Shown: positions 49,699 to 58,695 of the stretch, one piece after another
Layout of the letters: each line of letters starts with the position of its first letter
Position numbering within the stretch: the stretch's first letter is position 1
Assembly (NCBI GenBank): GCA_963783045.1
Contig: CAWAMD010000009.1
Location: 124,001-188,000, forward strand
Length of the DNA: 64,000 bases
Direction: 5' to 3'
DNA from: CAWAMD01 sp963783045
GTDB taxonomy: Bacteria; Actinomycetota; Nitriliruptoria; Nitriliruptorales; Nitriliruptoraceae
Notes under the pieces: generated by a model
Seen by the model: the letters and a program-made list of their open reading frames with translations, nothing else
Database searches by the model: none
What the model was told of the DNA's origin: nothing
Translations under genes and position numbers: made by a program

Positions 49699-50838
49699 TC
49701 AGCCCTCGTCGCGGCTCGAGCGCCGGCGCCGCACCAGGCGGGAGAACCGGCGTCCCGTCGAGGCGACCGCCCGCGCCCCGTAGGCGGGTGTCTTCAGCAC
49801 GTGCCCGAGGACCCGGACGGTCCGGATGTCACCGAGCGCCGCGCGGCGCCGGCGCGCCTCCTCCTCGTTTCGCCGCCCGATCCAGCCGCGTGAGCGGAAC
49901 CAGGTCAGCTGTCCGACGACGATGAGGACGAAGCTCGCCCACATGGTGGGGTAGGCCCAGCGCCAGTCGAGCTCGGGGATGTAGGCGAAGTTCGTGCCGT
50001 AGATCCCGGCGATGACCGAGATCGGGAGCAGGAGCGCCGAGATCATCGTCAGCGTCGTCAGCATGTCGTTGAGGTTGTCGTCGAGCGCGGAACGGTAGCT
50101 GTCCATCGCGTTGTCGAGGAGCTGCTGGTAGGACTGGGACAGCTCCGCGACCCGGAACAGGTGGTCGTAGAGGTCGCGGAACAGGACGCGGTCCGCGTCG
50201 GCCAGCAGGCCGATCGGGTCGCGGCCGAGGCGGCGGATCACCTCGGACTGGGGGACGGCCGCCCGACGCAGCTGGATGAGGTCGCGCTGCAGCCCGTAGA
50301 TCTCGCGGCGGGTCTCCTCGGTCGGTTCGGTGAGGATGTCCTCCTCCACGTAGTCGAGGCGCCGGTCGATCATGTCGAGCACGGGCACGATCACGTCGTT
50401 CATCAGGTCGAGCAGGCGGTGCAGCAGCAGGACGGGCCGCCCGATCCGTGCCTCCGCGCCGGCGTCCACGCGCTCCCGCACGATGCGCACCGACGACAGC
50501 GGCTCGCGGTGGAAGGTCAGCAGCAGACCCTCCTTCATCACCACGTCGAGCTCACGGGTGGTGATCTCCACCAGCTCGTCGTCGACGGCGAGCCCGTGGA
50601 CGACGAGGAGGAACTGGTCCGCCCGGACGTCGACCTTCGGCAGGTGCCGGTCCTCGCGCATGTCCTCGATCGCCAGGGGGTCGATCGCCAGGGCCGGGTC
50701 GTCGAGCACCGCCTCCTCGGCATCGGTGGGGGACTCGAGGTCGATCCACACGTACCCGGGCTCGCCCAGTGCCGCGTCGAGGTCGTCGGGGTCGACCGGA
50801 CGGACGCGGTCCTCGTGGACCTGCCGGATGGTCAGCAC
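49699..50838 (-). CDS. corA: CorA family divalent-cation transporter
   Basis: A 379-residue CorA-family channel for Mg2+ or Co2+. The N-terminal cytoplasmic domain (WIDLESPTDAEEAVLDD; RELDVVMKEGLLLTFHREPL) leads into the long stalk helix. Two C-terminal membrane helices follow: MISALLLPISVIAGIYGTNF with the GxN selectivity motif (YGTN rather than YGMN), then WASFVLIVVGQLTWF. A basic tail of about 55 residues (RRRRAALGDIRT to RRRRSSRDEG) is unusually long for CorA. The GTG at 50838 has AGGAGG upstream. YGTN is found in other CorA relatives and may alter ion choice. Divergent from the DAK2 gene. Confidence 0.9.
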   Translation of the reverse strand: MLTIRQVHEDRVRPVDPDDLDAALGEPGYVWIDLESPTDAEEAVLDDPALAIDPLAIEDMREDRHLPKVDVRADQFLLVVHGLAVDDELVEITTRELDVVMKEGLLLTFHREPLSSVRIVRERVDAGAEARIGRPVLLLHRLLDLMNDVIVPVLDMIDRRLDYVEEDILTEPTEETRREIYGLQRDLIQLRRAAVPQSEVIRRLGRDPIGLLADADRVLFRDLYDHLFRVAELSQSYQQLLDNAMDSYRSALDDNLNDMLTTLTMISALLLPISVIAGIYGTNFAYIPELDWRWAYPTMWASFVLIVVGQLTWFRSRGWIGRRNEEEARRRRAALGDIRTVRVLGHVLKTPAYGARAVASTGRRFSRLVRRRRSSRDEG

Positions 50839-50939
50839 CCGGGGCCTCCTTGGCTCGATGCCCGCCGATGCCCGCCGATGCTAGGGGAACCCCGTCCACC
50901 TGCTGCCCCGAGCGGGCAGGGCAGACTGGCCCTGCTGGC

Positions 50940-50945
50940 TACGAT
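50940..50945 (+). promoter_or_regulatory. -10 upstream of the DAK2-recG operon
   Basis: TACGAT, which would leave a leader of about 160 bases before the GTG at 51114. I see no known riboswitch in this leader. Confidence 0.35.
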
Positions 50946-51113
50946 GGGGTGCAGGCTGTCCCGCCGGGCGGGGCCGGGCAGCCGGCGGCGCACGCGGTCC
51001 GCCGGCATCCAGTGCCGCCCGCCGAGGCCGTCAGCGCACCGCCACCATCCATCCGCGGATCCGCCCACCGACACGTGCCCGCCGCGCACGTCCCATCGAT
51101 CGAGGAGTCCCCA

Positions 51114-52823
51114 GTGCCGGACAGCACTGCGCCGACGCTGTCGCCCGGCGAGCTCGCGTCGCTGCTCGACCGCGTGCACCGCACGCTGTCGCGACGTCGC
51201 GAGGAGATCGACGAGCTCAACGTGTTCCCGGTCCCGGACGGGGACACGGGGACGAACATGGTGCACACGGTGCGCGCCGTCGTGGACGCGCTCGACCAGG
51301 GCAACCCGAACGGCGACCTCTCCCGGGTCATCTCCCGATCCGCCATGCGCGGGGCACGGGGAAACTCGGGGGTCATCCTCTCCCAGGTCCTGCGGGCGCT
51401 CGCCGATGCGGTGGTCGAGGCGGGCACGCTGGACGCCGACGCGTTCGCCGACATGCTCGAGCGGGCGAAGGAGCTCAGCTACGGCGCCGTCGCGAACCCG
51501 GTCGAGGGCACGGTGCTGACCGCGATCGCCGCCGCCGCGTCCTCGGCCCGGTCCGCGGCCGACGACGGGGTCGAGCTGACCGCCGCGGCGGAGCGCGTCC
51601 GCGACGACGTGCGCGACGCCGTGGTCGCCACGCAGGACCAGCTCGACGAGCTGCGTGACGCCGGCGTCGTGGACGCCGGGGCGCGGGGCTTCGAGGTCGT
51701 CGTCGACGCGATCCTCGCGCACCTCACCGGCGAGGACCAGGACGCCGGCGACGGCGAGGCCGACCGGCCTTCCCCGCACATCGAGCGTGGCCGTCAGCCC
51801 GTCGCCCAGCGCGAGAGCGGCTCGGGCGAGTACCGCTTCGAGGTCCAGTACCTCCTCGACGCCGGCGACGGCGAGGACGACGACGATGTCGCCGCGGATC
51901 TCCGCGACAAGCTGCGCCAGCTCGGCGACTCGATCGTCGTCGTGTCGTCGGGCGGACTGCTGAGCGTCCACGTCCACACGAACGACGTCGGCGCGGCGAT
52001 CGAGGCGGGGATCGACCTCGGTCGTCCGTCCCGGATCGAGGTCACCTACTTCGCGGAGCAGATGAACCACCGCGACGGGTCGGCTCCCGGGGACGACGCC
52101 GAGGCGGCCGACCGGGCGGCGACGGGCGATGGTGAGGAGCCGGGCGATCCCGCCAGCGAGCTCGCGTGCGTCGTGGTCCTGCCGGGCGGCCCGCTGCACG
52201 ATCTGGCACGCGAGCACGGTGCGACGGTCGTCGCCGGCACCTCGGGCGAGCTGCCCTCCGTCGACGAGCTCCTCGCCGCGGTGCCCCGCGCCCGCGCACG
52301 CCAGGTCGTGCTGCTCCCCGGCCACCGCAACGTCGTCCCGACGGCGACGCAGGCGCGCACCCTGCTCGACGAGGAGGACGGCCCCTCCCTGGTCGTGATC
52401 GAGTCGGCCACGTCTGCGCCGGCCGTCCTCGCCGCCCTGGCGGTGTTCGACGCCGACGGTGACGCCGACACCGTCGTCGAGGACATGCGGCACGCCGCGG
52501 TCGAGTGCGCCTCCGGCGAGGTCGTGGCCGCGATCCGGGACGCGTCGACGCCGATCGGTGACGTGTCGCAGGGACAGCTGCTCGCCGTCGCCGACGGGGA
52601 CGTGGTGGGTGTCAGCGACGACGCGCTCGACGCGCTCGAGCAGGTCGCCGACGCGTGCGGCGCCCGCGAGGCGGAGGCCATCATGCTCCTCGTCGGCGCC
52701 GACGTGGACGACGACGAGGCCGACAGCGCCCGACGACGGCTCGAGGAGCTCGCCCCCGACGCAGAGGTCGAGGTCGTGTTCGGTGGTCAGCGCCCCGCCC
52801 GCTACCTCCTCGGCGTCGAATGA
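51114..52823 (+). CDS. DAK2 domain protein, FakA/YloV-like
   Basis: A 569-residue protein of the YloV/FakA family. Residues about 10-200 form a DhaL-type kinase domain: EIDELNVFPVPDGDTGTNM with the metal-binding aspartates and SAMRGARGNSGVILSQVLRA. An acidic linker follows, then a DegV-like C-terminal part (FEVQYLLDAGD; VVSSGGLLSVHVHTNDVG; a second lobe from about 340). In Firmicutes FakA with a FakB partner phosphorylates fatty acids; here no FakB/DegV gene is visible, so the substrate remains open. GTG 51114 has GAGGAG upstream. It is coupled to recG by an ATGA overlap, an old association. Confidence 0.87.
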   Translation: MPDSTAPTLSPGELASLLDRVHRTLSRRREEIDELNVFPVPDGDTGTNMVHTVRAVVDALDQGNPNGDLSRVISRSAMRGARGNSGVILSQVLRALADAVVEAGTLDADAFADMLERAKELSYGAVANPVEGTVLTAIAAAASSARSAADDGVELTAAAERVRDDVRDAVVATQDQLDELRDAGVVDAGARGFEVVVDAILAHLTGEDQDAGDGEADRPSPHIERGRQPVAQRESGSGEYRFEVQYLLDAGDGEDDDDVAADLRDKLRQLGDSIVVVSSGGLLSVHVHTNDVGAAIEAGIDLGRPSRIEVTYFAEQMNHRDGSAPGDDAEAADRAATGDGEEPGDPASELACVVVLPGGPLHDLAREHGATVVAGTSGELPSVDELLAAVPRARARQVVLLPGHRNVVPTATQARTLLDEEDGPSLVVIESATSAPAVLAALAVFDADGDADTVVEDMRHAAVECASGEVVAAIRDASTPIGDVSQGQLLAVADGDVVGVSDDALDALEQVADACGAREAEAIMLLVGADVDDDEADSARRRLEELAPDAEVEVVFGGQRPARYLLGVE

Positions 52824-54988
52824 CGGTCCGGCTCGACGACCCGGTCGACGTTGTCGACGGCGTCGGTCCACGCACGGCCGGCACGCTGCGCAGCGCCCTG
52901 GACATCGTGACCGTCCGCGACCTGCTCGAGCACTACCCCCGCCGCTACGACGACCTCGGGGAGGTGGTGGATCTCTCGCAGGTCCGGGTCGGCGAGACCG
53001 CCACCCTCGTCGGCACGGTCAGCGCATGGTCGCACCGGCGCATCAGCCGTCCGCGGCGGCGGACGCTGCAGATCAGCGAGGCGACCGTCGACACGGCCGG
53101 CGGCGCACAGTTCCGGCTCACGTTCTTCAACCAGCAGTGGCGCGAGCGGTCGCTGCCTGCAGGCACCGTCGGTGCCTTCAGTGGGAAGATCGAGTCGTAC
53201 AGGAAGACCCTGAAGATCACCATGCCGGAGATCCAGGTCCTCGGCGGGGACGGGGAGGACGGGTCGGCGTCCCATCGGCGGCTGGTGCCCGTCTACCCGG
53301 CCACCGAGAAGACGCCGACGTGGAAGCTCGGCCGGTGGGTCGAGGCAGCCCTCGGCGATCTGCCACCCGTCGCCGACTACCTGCCCGACCCGCTGCGGGA
53401 CCACCACGGGCTGCTGCCGCTCGACGATGCCGTGCGTGCCATCCACCTGCCCGAGGACCGCGCCGACGCCACGGCCGGCCGTACCCGGCTCGTGTTCGAC
53501 GAGCTGTTCACCCTCCAGGTCGGCCTCCAGTGGCGGCGAGCCCGACTCGAGGCCGAGCTCGCCGGGCTCGACAACGGTCCGGTCGCCGGCGGCTGGGCCG
53601 ACCGGTACCTCGCCAGCCTCCCCTTCGCGCCGACCGGTGCGCAGGAGAAGGCCTTCACCGAGATCGGCGAGGACCTCGCCGGCGAGCGGCCGATGCACCG
53701 GCTCCTGCAGGGCGACGTGGGCGCCGGGAAGACCCTCGTCGCGGTCTGGTCGATGCTCTGCGCCGTCGACAACGGCCGGCAGGCCGCGCTCATGGTCCCG
53801 ACCGAGGTGCTCGCCGAGCAGCACCACCGCACGCTCACCGAGCAGCTGGCACCGCTGGGCGTGAACGTGCTCGACGGGCTGCGCGTCGAGCTGCTCACGT
53901 CGTCGTCCACCACCGCGCAGCGGCGCCGCATCCTCGGCGAGCTGCTGTCCGGCCAGGTCGACCTCGTCGTCGGCACCCACGCGCTGCTCGAGGAAGGGGT
54001 CCGGTTCGCCGACCTCGGCCTCGTCGTCATCGACGAGCAGCACCGCTTCGGCGTGGCCCAGCGGCTCAAGCTCAAGGAGAAGGGCAGCGCCCCGACCGAC
54101 ACGGGCTCACCGATCATGCCCGACGTCCTCGTCATGACGGCGACGCCGATTCCCCGCTCCCTGGCGCTGACCTACTACGGGGACCTCGACGTCACGGTGC
54201 TCGACGAGATGCCGCCCGGCCGCAAGCCCATCGTCACCCAGCTGATCACGCCGGACCAGGCCGAGCGTCGGGCCCGCCTCGAGGCATTCATCGCGGAGCA
54301 GGCCGCCGCCGGCTACCAGACCTACGTCGTGTGCCCGCTGGTGGAGGAGTCCGAGGAGCTCGCCGCCCGCTCGGCGACCGAGGAGCACGCCCGCCTGTCG
54401 GACGCGCTGCCCGATCTGCGCGTCGGCCTCGTCCACGGGCGGATGAAGGCCGACGAGAAGGAGGCGGCGATGACCGCCTTCCGCAGCGGCGGCACCGACG
54501 TGCTCGTCGCCACGACCGTCATCGAGGTCGGCGTCGACGTACCGAACGCGACCGTCATGATCATCGAGGACGCCGAGCGGTTCGGGATCAGCCAGCTGCA
54601 TCAGCTGCGCGGCCGGGTCGGGCGCGGCGGCGAGCGGTCCTACTGCGTGCTGTTCGCCGGCTGGTCGGGTGACGAGCTGAGCGACGAGGCGCGCCAGCGG
54701 CTCGACGCGGTCGCGACCACCCTCGACGGGTTCGAGCTGGCCGACAAGGACCTCGAGATCCGGGGCGAAGGGCAGCTCTTCGGCCGGCGCCAGTCGGGCA
54801 TGCCCGACCTGAAGCTCGCCCGCCTGCAGCGCGACCTGCCGATGATCGCCCGTACCCGCACGGCCGCGACGCGGCTCATAGCCGAGGATCCCCACCTGGC
54901 CGACCCGGCCCATGCGACGATCCGGGCGGAGGTCGTGCGGCGCTACCGGGGCGGCCTCGAGGAGCTCGAGGCGCTCGCGAGCGGCTGA
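52820..54988 (+). CDS. recG: ATP-dependent DNA helicase RecG
   Basis: RecG is a double-strand DNA translocase that remodels stalled forks and Holliday junctions. The 722-residue protein begins with the wedge OB domain (DDPVDVVDGVGPRTAGTLRS; ETATLVGTVSAWSHRR). The helicase motifs follow: Walker A LLQGDVGAGKTLVAVW, the DEQH box VVIDEQHRFGVAQRLK, MTATPIPRSLALTYYGDLD, TTVIEVGVDVPNATVMII and the QLRGRVGRG motif VI. The length is normal. ATG 52820 overlaps the DAK2 stop. The adjacent rsmD and coaD are usual neighbours. Confidence 0.95.
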   Translation: MTVRLDDPVDVVDGVGPRTAGTLRSALDIVTVRDLLEHYPRRYDDLGEVVDLSQVRVGETATLVGTVSAWSHRRISRPRRRTLQISEATVDTAGGAQFRLTFFNQQWRERSLPAGTVGAFSGKIESYRKTLKITMPEIQVLGGDGEDGSASHRRLVPVYPATEKTPTWKLGRWVEAALGDLPPVADYLPDPLRDHHGLLPLDDAVRAIHLPEDRADATAGRTRLVFDELFTLQVGLQWRRARLEAELAGLDNGPVAGGWADRYLASLPFAPTGAQEKAFTEIGEDLAGERPMHRLLQGDVGAGKTLVAVWSMLCAVDNGRQAALMVPTEVLAEQHHRTLTEQLAPLGVNVLDGLRVELLTSSSTTAQRRRILGELLSGQVDLVVGTHALLEEGVRFADLGLVVIDEQHRFGVAQRLKLKEKGSAPTDTGSPIMPDVLVMTATPIPRSLALTYYGDLDVTVLDEMPPGRKPIVTQLITPDQAERRARLEAFIAEQAAAGYQTYVVCPLVEESEELAARSATEEHARLSDALPDLRVGLVHGRMKADEKEAAMTAFRSGGTDVLVATTVIEVGVDVPNATVMIIEDAERFGISQLHQLRGRVGRGGERSYCVLFAGWSGDELSDEARQRLDAVATTLDGFELADKDLEIRGEGQLFGRRQSGMPDLKLARLQRDLPMIARTRTAATRLIAEDPHLADPAHATIRAEVVRRYRGGLEELEALASG

Positions 54989-55030
54989 CCGCGACCGACC
55001 TCGGCGCAGACCACACCGGAAAGGACGGCC

Positions 55031-55129
55031 ATGCCGGACGCAGCGACACCCCCCGTGGCCGCAGGACATCCCGTGACCGTCCGCCGGCCCACCGGCCGGC
55101 GGGTCGACGGTCGGGAGGTGGCGGCATGA
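55031..55129 (+). CDS. possible 32-residue peptide upstream of rsmD
   Basis: A short frame (MPDAATPPVAAGHPVTVRRP ... GREVAA) starts at ATG 55031 after AAGGA and ends in a TGA that overlaps the rsmD ATG (ATGA). The RBS and coupling look genuine, but the peptide has no recognisable family. It might serve to couple rsmD translation rather than make a functional product. Confidence 0.35.
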   Translation: MPDAATPPVAAGHPVTVRRPTGRRVDGREVAA

Positions 55130-55713
55130 GGGTCGTCGCGGGCACGGCGAAGGGCCGTCGTCTCACCGCGCCCCGCGGCGAGCGGACCCGACCCACGGCC
55201 GACCGGGTGAAGGAGGCGCTCTTCTCGAGCCTGCAGCCGCGGCTGCCCGGCGCCCGCGTGCTGGACTGCTACGCAGGCTCGGGGGCGCTCGGCATCGAGG
55301 CGCTCTCGCGCGGCGCCGCGCATGCCACGTTCGTCGAGCAGGGGCGGCGGGCGCTCGATGCCCTGCGTCAGAACCTCGAGGTGACCGACCTCGGCGGGCG
55401 CGCCAGCGTCGTCGCGGGGGACGTGGGCCAGGTCCTGCGCGACGCCCCGCCCGGTGCCCCGTTCAACGTCGTCTGCTGCGACCCGCCCTACGCGATCGAC
55501 CCGGACGTGCTGGCGGGCGTTCTCGCCGCGCTCGTCGACCACCTCGCGCCCGATGCGATCGTCACCATCGAGGCCGATCGCCGCGCACCCGACCCCGCGT
55601 GGCCGCAGGGCATGCTCGCGGACCGCACGCGCCGCTACGGTGACACCGTCCTCCATGTCGCCCGCGCCACGTCCACGCCTGGCACCGACGGCGAGCCGCC
55701 TGCGACGACGTGA
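55126..55713 (+). CDS. rsmD: 16S rRNA (guanine(966)-N2)-methyltransferase
   Basis: RsmD methylates G966 of 16S rRNA. The 195-residue protein shows MRVVAGTAKGRRLTAPRG, RPTADRVKEALFSSLQ, the SAM loop VLDCYAGSGALGIEALSRGA and the catalytic NPPY-like motif CCDPPYAID. The C-terminal tail after residue 180 (TSTPGTDGEPPATT) is extra. ATG 55126 is nine bases after GGAGG. coaD follows after 28 bases, an arrangement common across bacteria. Confidence 0.93.
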   Translation: MRVVAGTAKGRRLTAPRGERTRPTADRVKEALFSSLQPRLPGARVLDCYAGSGALGIEALSRGAAHATFVEQGRRALDALRQNLEVTDLGGRASVVAGDVGQVLRDAPPGAPFNVVCCDPPYAIDPDVLAGVLAALVDHLAPDAIVTIEADRRAPDPAWPQGMLADRTRRYGDTVLHVARATSTPGTDGEPPATT

Positions 55714-55741
55714 CGGGCGACGACCTCGACAGGAGCGATCG

Positions 55742-56224
55742 ATGAGCGTGACCGCGGTCTGCCCGGGCAGCTTCGACCCGATCACGATGGGCCACGTCGA
55801 CATCATCGAGCGGGCCGCGACACGCTTCGACCACGTCATCGTCGCGGTGCTGCGCAACCCCGGAAAGACCCCGGTGTTCACCGTCGAGGAGCGCATGGAC
55901 CTCATCGCCGAGACGACCTCGGAGCTCGACAACGTCAGCGTCGACAGCTTCACCGGACTGCTCGTCAACTTCTGCCGCGCCCGGGACATCCGCGTCATCG
56001 TCAAGGGGCTCCGCGCGGTCAGCGACTTCGAGTACGAGCTGCAGATGGCGCAGATGAACCAGCGCATGGGGGACGTCGAGACCCTGTTCATGACCACCAG
56101 CCCGGAGTACTCCTACCTGTCGAGCTCCCTCGTCAAGGAGGTGGCGCGGTTCGGTGGGCCGCTCGACGGTGTGGTCCCCGAGCGGATCGCCGAGCGACTC
56201 CGCGAGCACTACCGGACCGCATGA
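55742..56224 (+). CDS. coaD: phosphopantetheine adenylyltransferase
   Basis: CoaD catalyses the fourth step of coenzyme A synthesis, transferring AMP to 4'-phosphopantetheine. The 160-residue protein has CPGSFDPITMGHVDIIERA with the T/HxGH motif, VAVLRNPGKTPVFTVEERMD, VIVKGLRAVSDFEYELQMAQ and the ISSS-like TTSPEYSYLSSSLVKE. The length and all motifs are standard. ATG 55742 has AGGAGC upstream. The SepIVA-like gene follows 85 bases later. Confidence 0.96.
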   Translation: MSVTAVCPGSFDPITMGHVDIIERAATRFDHVIVAVLRNPGKTPVFTVEERMDLIAETTSELDNVSVDSFTGLLVNFCRARDIRVIVKGLRAVSDFEYELQMAQMNQRMGDVETLFMTTSPEYSYLSSSLVKEVARFGGPLDGVVPERIAERLREHYRTA

Positions 56225-56309
56225 CCGCCCGACCGTCGGGCCGGAGGTACGCTCCCGCCCACGGCATGTCCGGGGGCCGATCGGTCCCGAACGAGAAGGC
56301 ACGTCCCCG

Positions 56310-56837
56310 ATGTCCGAATCCGACCGCCCGCTGCGTGGTGACGTGCACCACGACTTCGAGGCCCGCCTCCACCTGCTCGAGCGGATGGTCGCCGAGGCCA
56401 AGGCCGTGCCGCTGTCCGCGTCGATCATGCTCAACCGGGCGGAGATCGACGGCCTGATCGCGGACATGCAGGCGTCCCTGCCCGACGAGCTCCGTCAGGC
56501 CCGGTGGATCCTCAAGGAGCGCGACGAGATCATCGAGCGGGCACGGCACGAGGCGGCGCGGCTGCTCGACGAGGCCCGCGACGAGCGCGCCCGGCTGGTG
56601 GCCAAGACCGAGGTGGTCCAGGGTGCCAACCGCGAGGCCGACCGCATCGTCGACGAGGCCATGGAGCACGGACGGCGCATCCGCCTGGAGGCCGAGGACT
56701 ACGTCGACGCGAAGCTCGCCAACTTCGAGGTGGTCCTCAACAAGACCCTGACGGCCGTCGAGCGGGGCCGCGAGAAGCTACGCGGCCAGCTCGACACCGA
56801 GGGCCTGGTCAGCGATCTCGACGACGAGGAGCCCTGA
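56310..56837 (+). CDS. SepIVA/DivIVA-like coiled-coil protein
   Basis: A 175-residue protein, almost entirely helical. LHLLERMVAEAKAVPLSASI begins the conserved N-terminal segment; SIMLNRAEIDGLIADMQASL and RARHEAARLLDEARDERARL lead to a long coiled coil (EADRIVDEAMEHGRRIRLEA ... VVLNKTLTAVERGREKLRG). It resembles mycobacterial SepIVA (Rv2927c), which acts in septation and cell-wall growth and also lies near coaD, rpmF and rnc. The coiled-coil propensity is read from heptads; the function is by analogy. ATG 56310. Confidence 0.8.
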   Translation: MSESDRPLRGDVHHDFEARLHLLERMVAEAKAVPLSASIMLNRAEIDGLIADMQASLPDELRQARWILKERDEIIERARHEAARLLDEARDERARLVAKTEVVQGANREADRIVDEAMEHGRRIRLEAEDYVDAKLANFEVVLNKTLTAVERGREKLRGQLDTEGLVSDLDDEEP

Positions 56838-56895
56838 TCTCGCCGCGATGAGCGGTGGGCGCGCGTCGTGTGCGCCAGACGCGTGAGGGCTCCTG

Positions 56896-56904
56896 TGATA
56901 CGAT
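56896..56904 (+). promoter_or_regulatory. extended -10 for the DUF177-rpmF-rnc operon
   Basis: TGATACGAT: an extended -10 (TG, one base, TACGAT), 121 bases before the DUF177 GTG. The separation from the upstream gene (188 bases) agrees with a new transcription start here. Confidence 0.45.
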
Positions 56905-57025
56905 CCTTGGCTGCACTGCAAGCACGTGCGCCGTCCTCGCTCTGTACCCCCACGCCCATGATCGCCGCCGAGCGCGGCGACGTGCAGCGGCGCCCGCTGC
57001 TCCTCGACCCTGGAAGGATCCGACC

Positions 57026-57559
57026 GTGCGTGTTCCGGTGACCGACCTCGTCGGCCGCCCGGGGGAGACCCGCGCCTACAACCGGACGTTGACCCGCGAC
57101 GAGGCGGGGACCGTCAGCTGGGGGCCGGCGGACGACGCCCTCAGCAGCCCGATCGACGTCGACCTCCACCTCGACTCCGTGGTCGAGGGCATCCTCGTGC
57201 GCGGGGCTCTCACCTTCGAGCTGCAGCTGCCCTGCGCCCGCTGCCTCGAGCCGCAGACCGAGACCCACCACGTCCAGGTGGCGGAGTTGTTCGAGGACCC
57301 GGCCAAGCGTGACAATGACGACGAGGCCGATCCCGGGTACGAGATCATCGACGACCGCACGGCGATCGACCTCGAGGTGCTGCTTCGCGACGCCGTGCTC
57401 ATGGACCTGCCAGTTCGGACCCTGTGCCGAGCCGACTGCCAGGGCCTGTGCCCCACCTGCGGCGCCAACCGCAACGAGACCGACTGCGGGCACCGTCCCG
57501 AGGACGAGCCGGACCCGCGGTGGGCGAAGCTGGCCGAGCTGGATCTGCCGCCGGCCTGA
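57026..57559 (+). CDS. DUF177 (YceD) family protein
   Basis: A 177-residue DUF177/YceD-family protein, which in bacteria and plants is linked to 23S rRNA accumulation and is almost always next to rpmF. The first domain has VVEGILVRGALTFELQLPCA with RCLEP; the C-terminal part has LRDAVLMDLPVRTLCRADCQ followed by GLCPTCGANRNETDC, a cysteine cluster that may bind zinc. The GTG at 57026 follows GGAAGGA. rpmF begins 54 bases downstream. Confidence 0.9.
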   Translation: MRVPVTDLVGRPGETRAYNRTLTRDEAGTVSWGPADDALSSPIDVDLHLDSVVEGILVRGALTFELQLPCARCLEPQTETHHVQVAELFEDPAKRDNDDEADPGYEIIDDRTAIDLEVLLRDAVLMDLPVRTLCRADCQGLCPTCGANRNETDCGHRPEDEPDPRWAKLAELDLPPA

Positions 57560-57613
57560 CCTGCCCCAGCCACCCCGTTCTTTCCCACCACCGATACCGC
57601 GAAGGAGCCCACG

Positions 57614-57793
57614 ATGGCCGTCCCGAAACGGAAGATGAGTCGCTCGCGGACCCGACACCGCAAGGCCCAGTGGTACAAGCTGCGCAAGCCCGCCACGTCC
57701 ACCTGCCCGCGCTGCAAGTCGTTCGTGCGTCCGCACACCGTCTGCGGCGAATGCGGCACCTACGCCGGGAAGACGGTGCTCGAGGTCGACTAG
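57614..57793 (+). CDS. rpmF: 50S ribosomal protein L32
   Basis: L32 of the large ribosomal subunit, 59 residues. MAVPKRKMSRSRTRHRKAQW is the standard basic start, and the zinc finger is CPRC near residue 31 with CGEC near 44, so this is the zinc-binding form. ATG 57614 has AAGGAGCCC upstream. Its TAG stop shares one G with the GTG start of the next gene (TAGTG). It is short and easily missed. Confidence 0.95.
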   Translation: MAVPKRKMSRSRTRHRKAQWYKLRKPATSTCPRCKSFVRPHTVCGECGTYAGKTVLEVD

Positions 57794-58695
57794 TGCCCAC
57801 GCGCGTCGCCATCAACGTCGTCGGCGGCGACGGCCCGCTGCCGGCGGTCGTCGCCGGTGCTGCGCGGACCGCCGCGGTCCGCCGTGACCTCCACCTCGTG
57901 CTGTGTGGACCGTCCGACGCTGTCCTCGCCGCCATCGAGGCGAGCGGGGAGTCGCTCACTGCCCGCCTGGAGATCCGGGACGCACCGACCGTGATCGGTC
58001 CGGACGACGATCCCCAGGTCGCCGTCCGCGGGCGGCCCGGTGCGAGCATCCGGGTGGCGGTGCGTGCGCTCCACGACGGGGAGGTCGACGCGGTCTGCTC
58101 CGCCGGTCCGCTCGCGGCCACGGTGGCCGCCGGCCAGTTTCTGCTGCCGCGACTGCCGGGACTGCGCCGACCCGCGGTGGCGGTACCGCTGCAGGTCGAG
58201 GGGCAGGCGCTCGTCGTCGTCGACGCCGGAGCCGCCGAGAGCGCACCGGCCGGTGCACTCGTGCGGTTCGCCGAGCTCGGTGTGGGCGTCGCACGACGCG
58301 ACGGGGTCGGCGCGCCCCGGGTCGGGGTCCTCGCGCCGCTCGGAGCCGCCGGCCGCGTCACCGCGGAGCTCGCGGCGCTGTTCACGGCCGCCGAGGTCCC
58401 CGGGTTCGTCGGGGCCGTCACCGCCCGCGAGGCGCTCGGCGGCGCCGTCGACGTGCTCGCGACGGCCGGGAGCCAGGGGCGCCTGATCGTCGACGTGGTC
58501 CGTGCGCTGACGGGGGCGGCCACCGGACATCTCGGCGTGCTGGTCGGCCTGGACGCGACCGTTGCCACCCTCGAGCCGGACGTGGACGTGGGCGTGGCCG
58601 CGGCCGCCATCGCCCACGTGGCCAACCTCGCCGCCAGCGCAGCCGCCGCGGGCTCGCCCCCGGCGGGGTCCTCGCAGGAACGGGGGACGACATGA
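57793..58695 (+). CDS. divergent PlsX-like protein
   Basis: A 300-residue protein in the usual place of plsX (between rpmF and rnc). PlsX makes acyl-phosphate from acyl-ACP. The fold pattern is kept: VAINVVGGDGPLPAVVAGA for the family's DAMGGDxxP start, AVCSAGPLAATVAAGQFLLP for the SAGNTGA loop, and DATVATLEPDVDVG at the C-terminus. However, the initial Asp-Ala-Met is Asn-Val-Val and the SAGNTGA loop lacks its Asn-Thr. Function as acyl-phosphate synthase is therefore uncertain. No acpP or fabD lies downstream. Start GTG 57793, overlapping the rpmF stop by one base. Confidence 0.72.
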   Translation: MPTRVAINVVGGDGPLPAVVAGAARTAAVRRDLHLVLCGPSDAVLAAIEASGESLTARLEIRDAPTVIGPDDDPQVAVRGRPGASIRVAVRALHDGEVDAVCSAGPLAATVAAGQFLLPRLPGLRRPAVAVPLQVEGQALVVVDAGAAESAPAGALVRFAELGVGVARRDGVGAPRVGVLAPLGAAGRVTAELAALFTAAEVPGFVGAVTAREALGGAVDVLATAGSQGRLIVDVVRALTGAATGHLGVLVGLDATVATLEPDVDVGVAAAAIAHVANLAASAAAAGSPPAGSSQERGTT

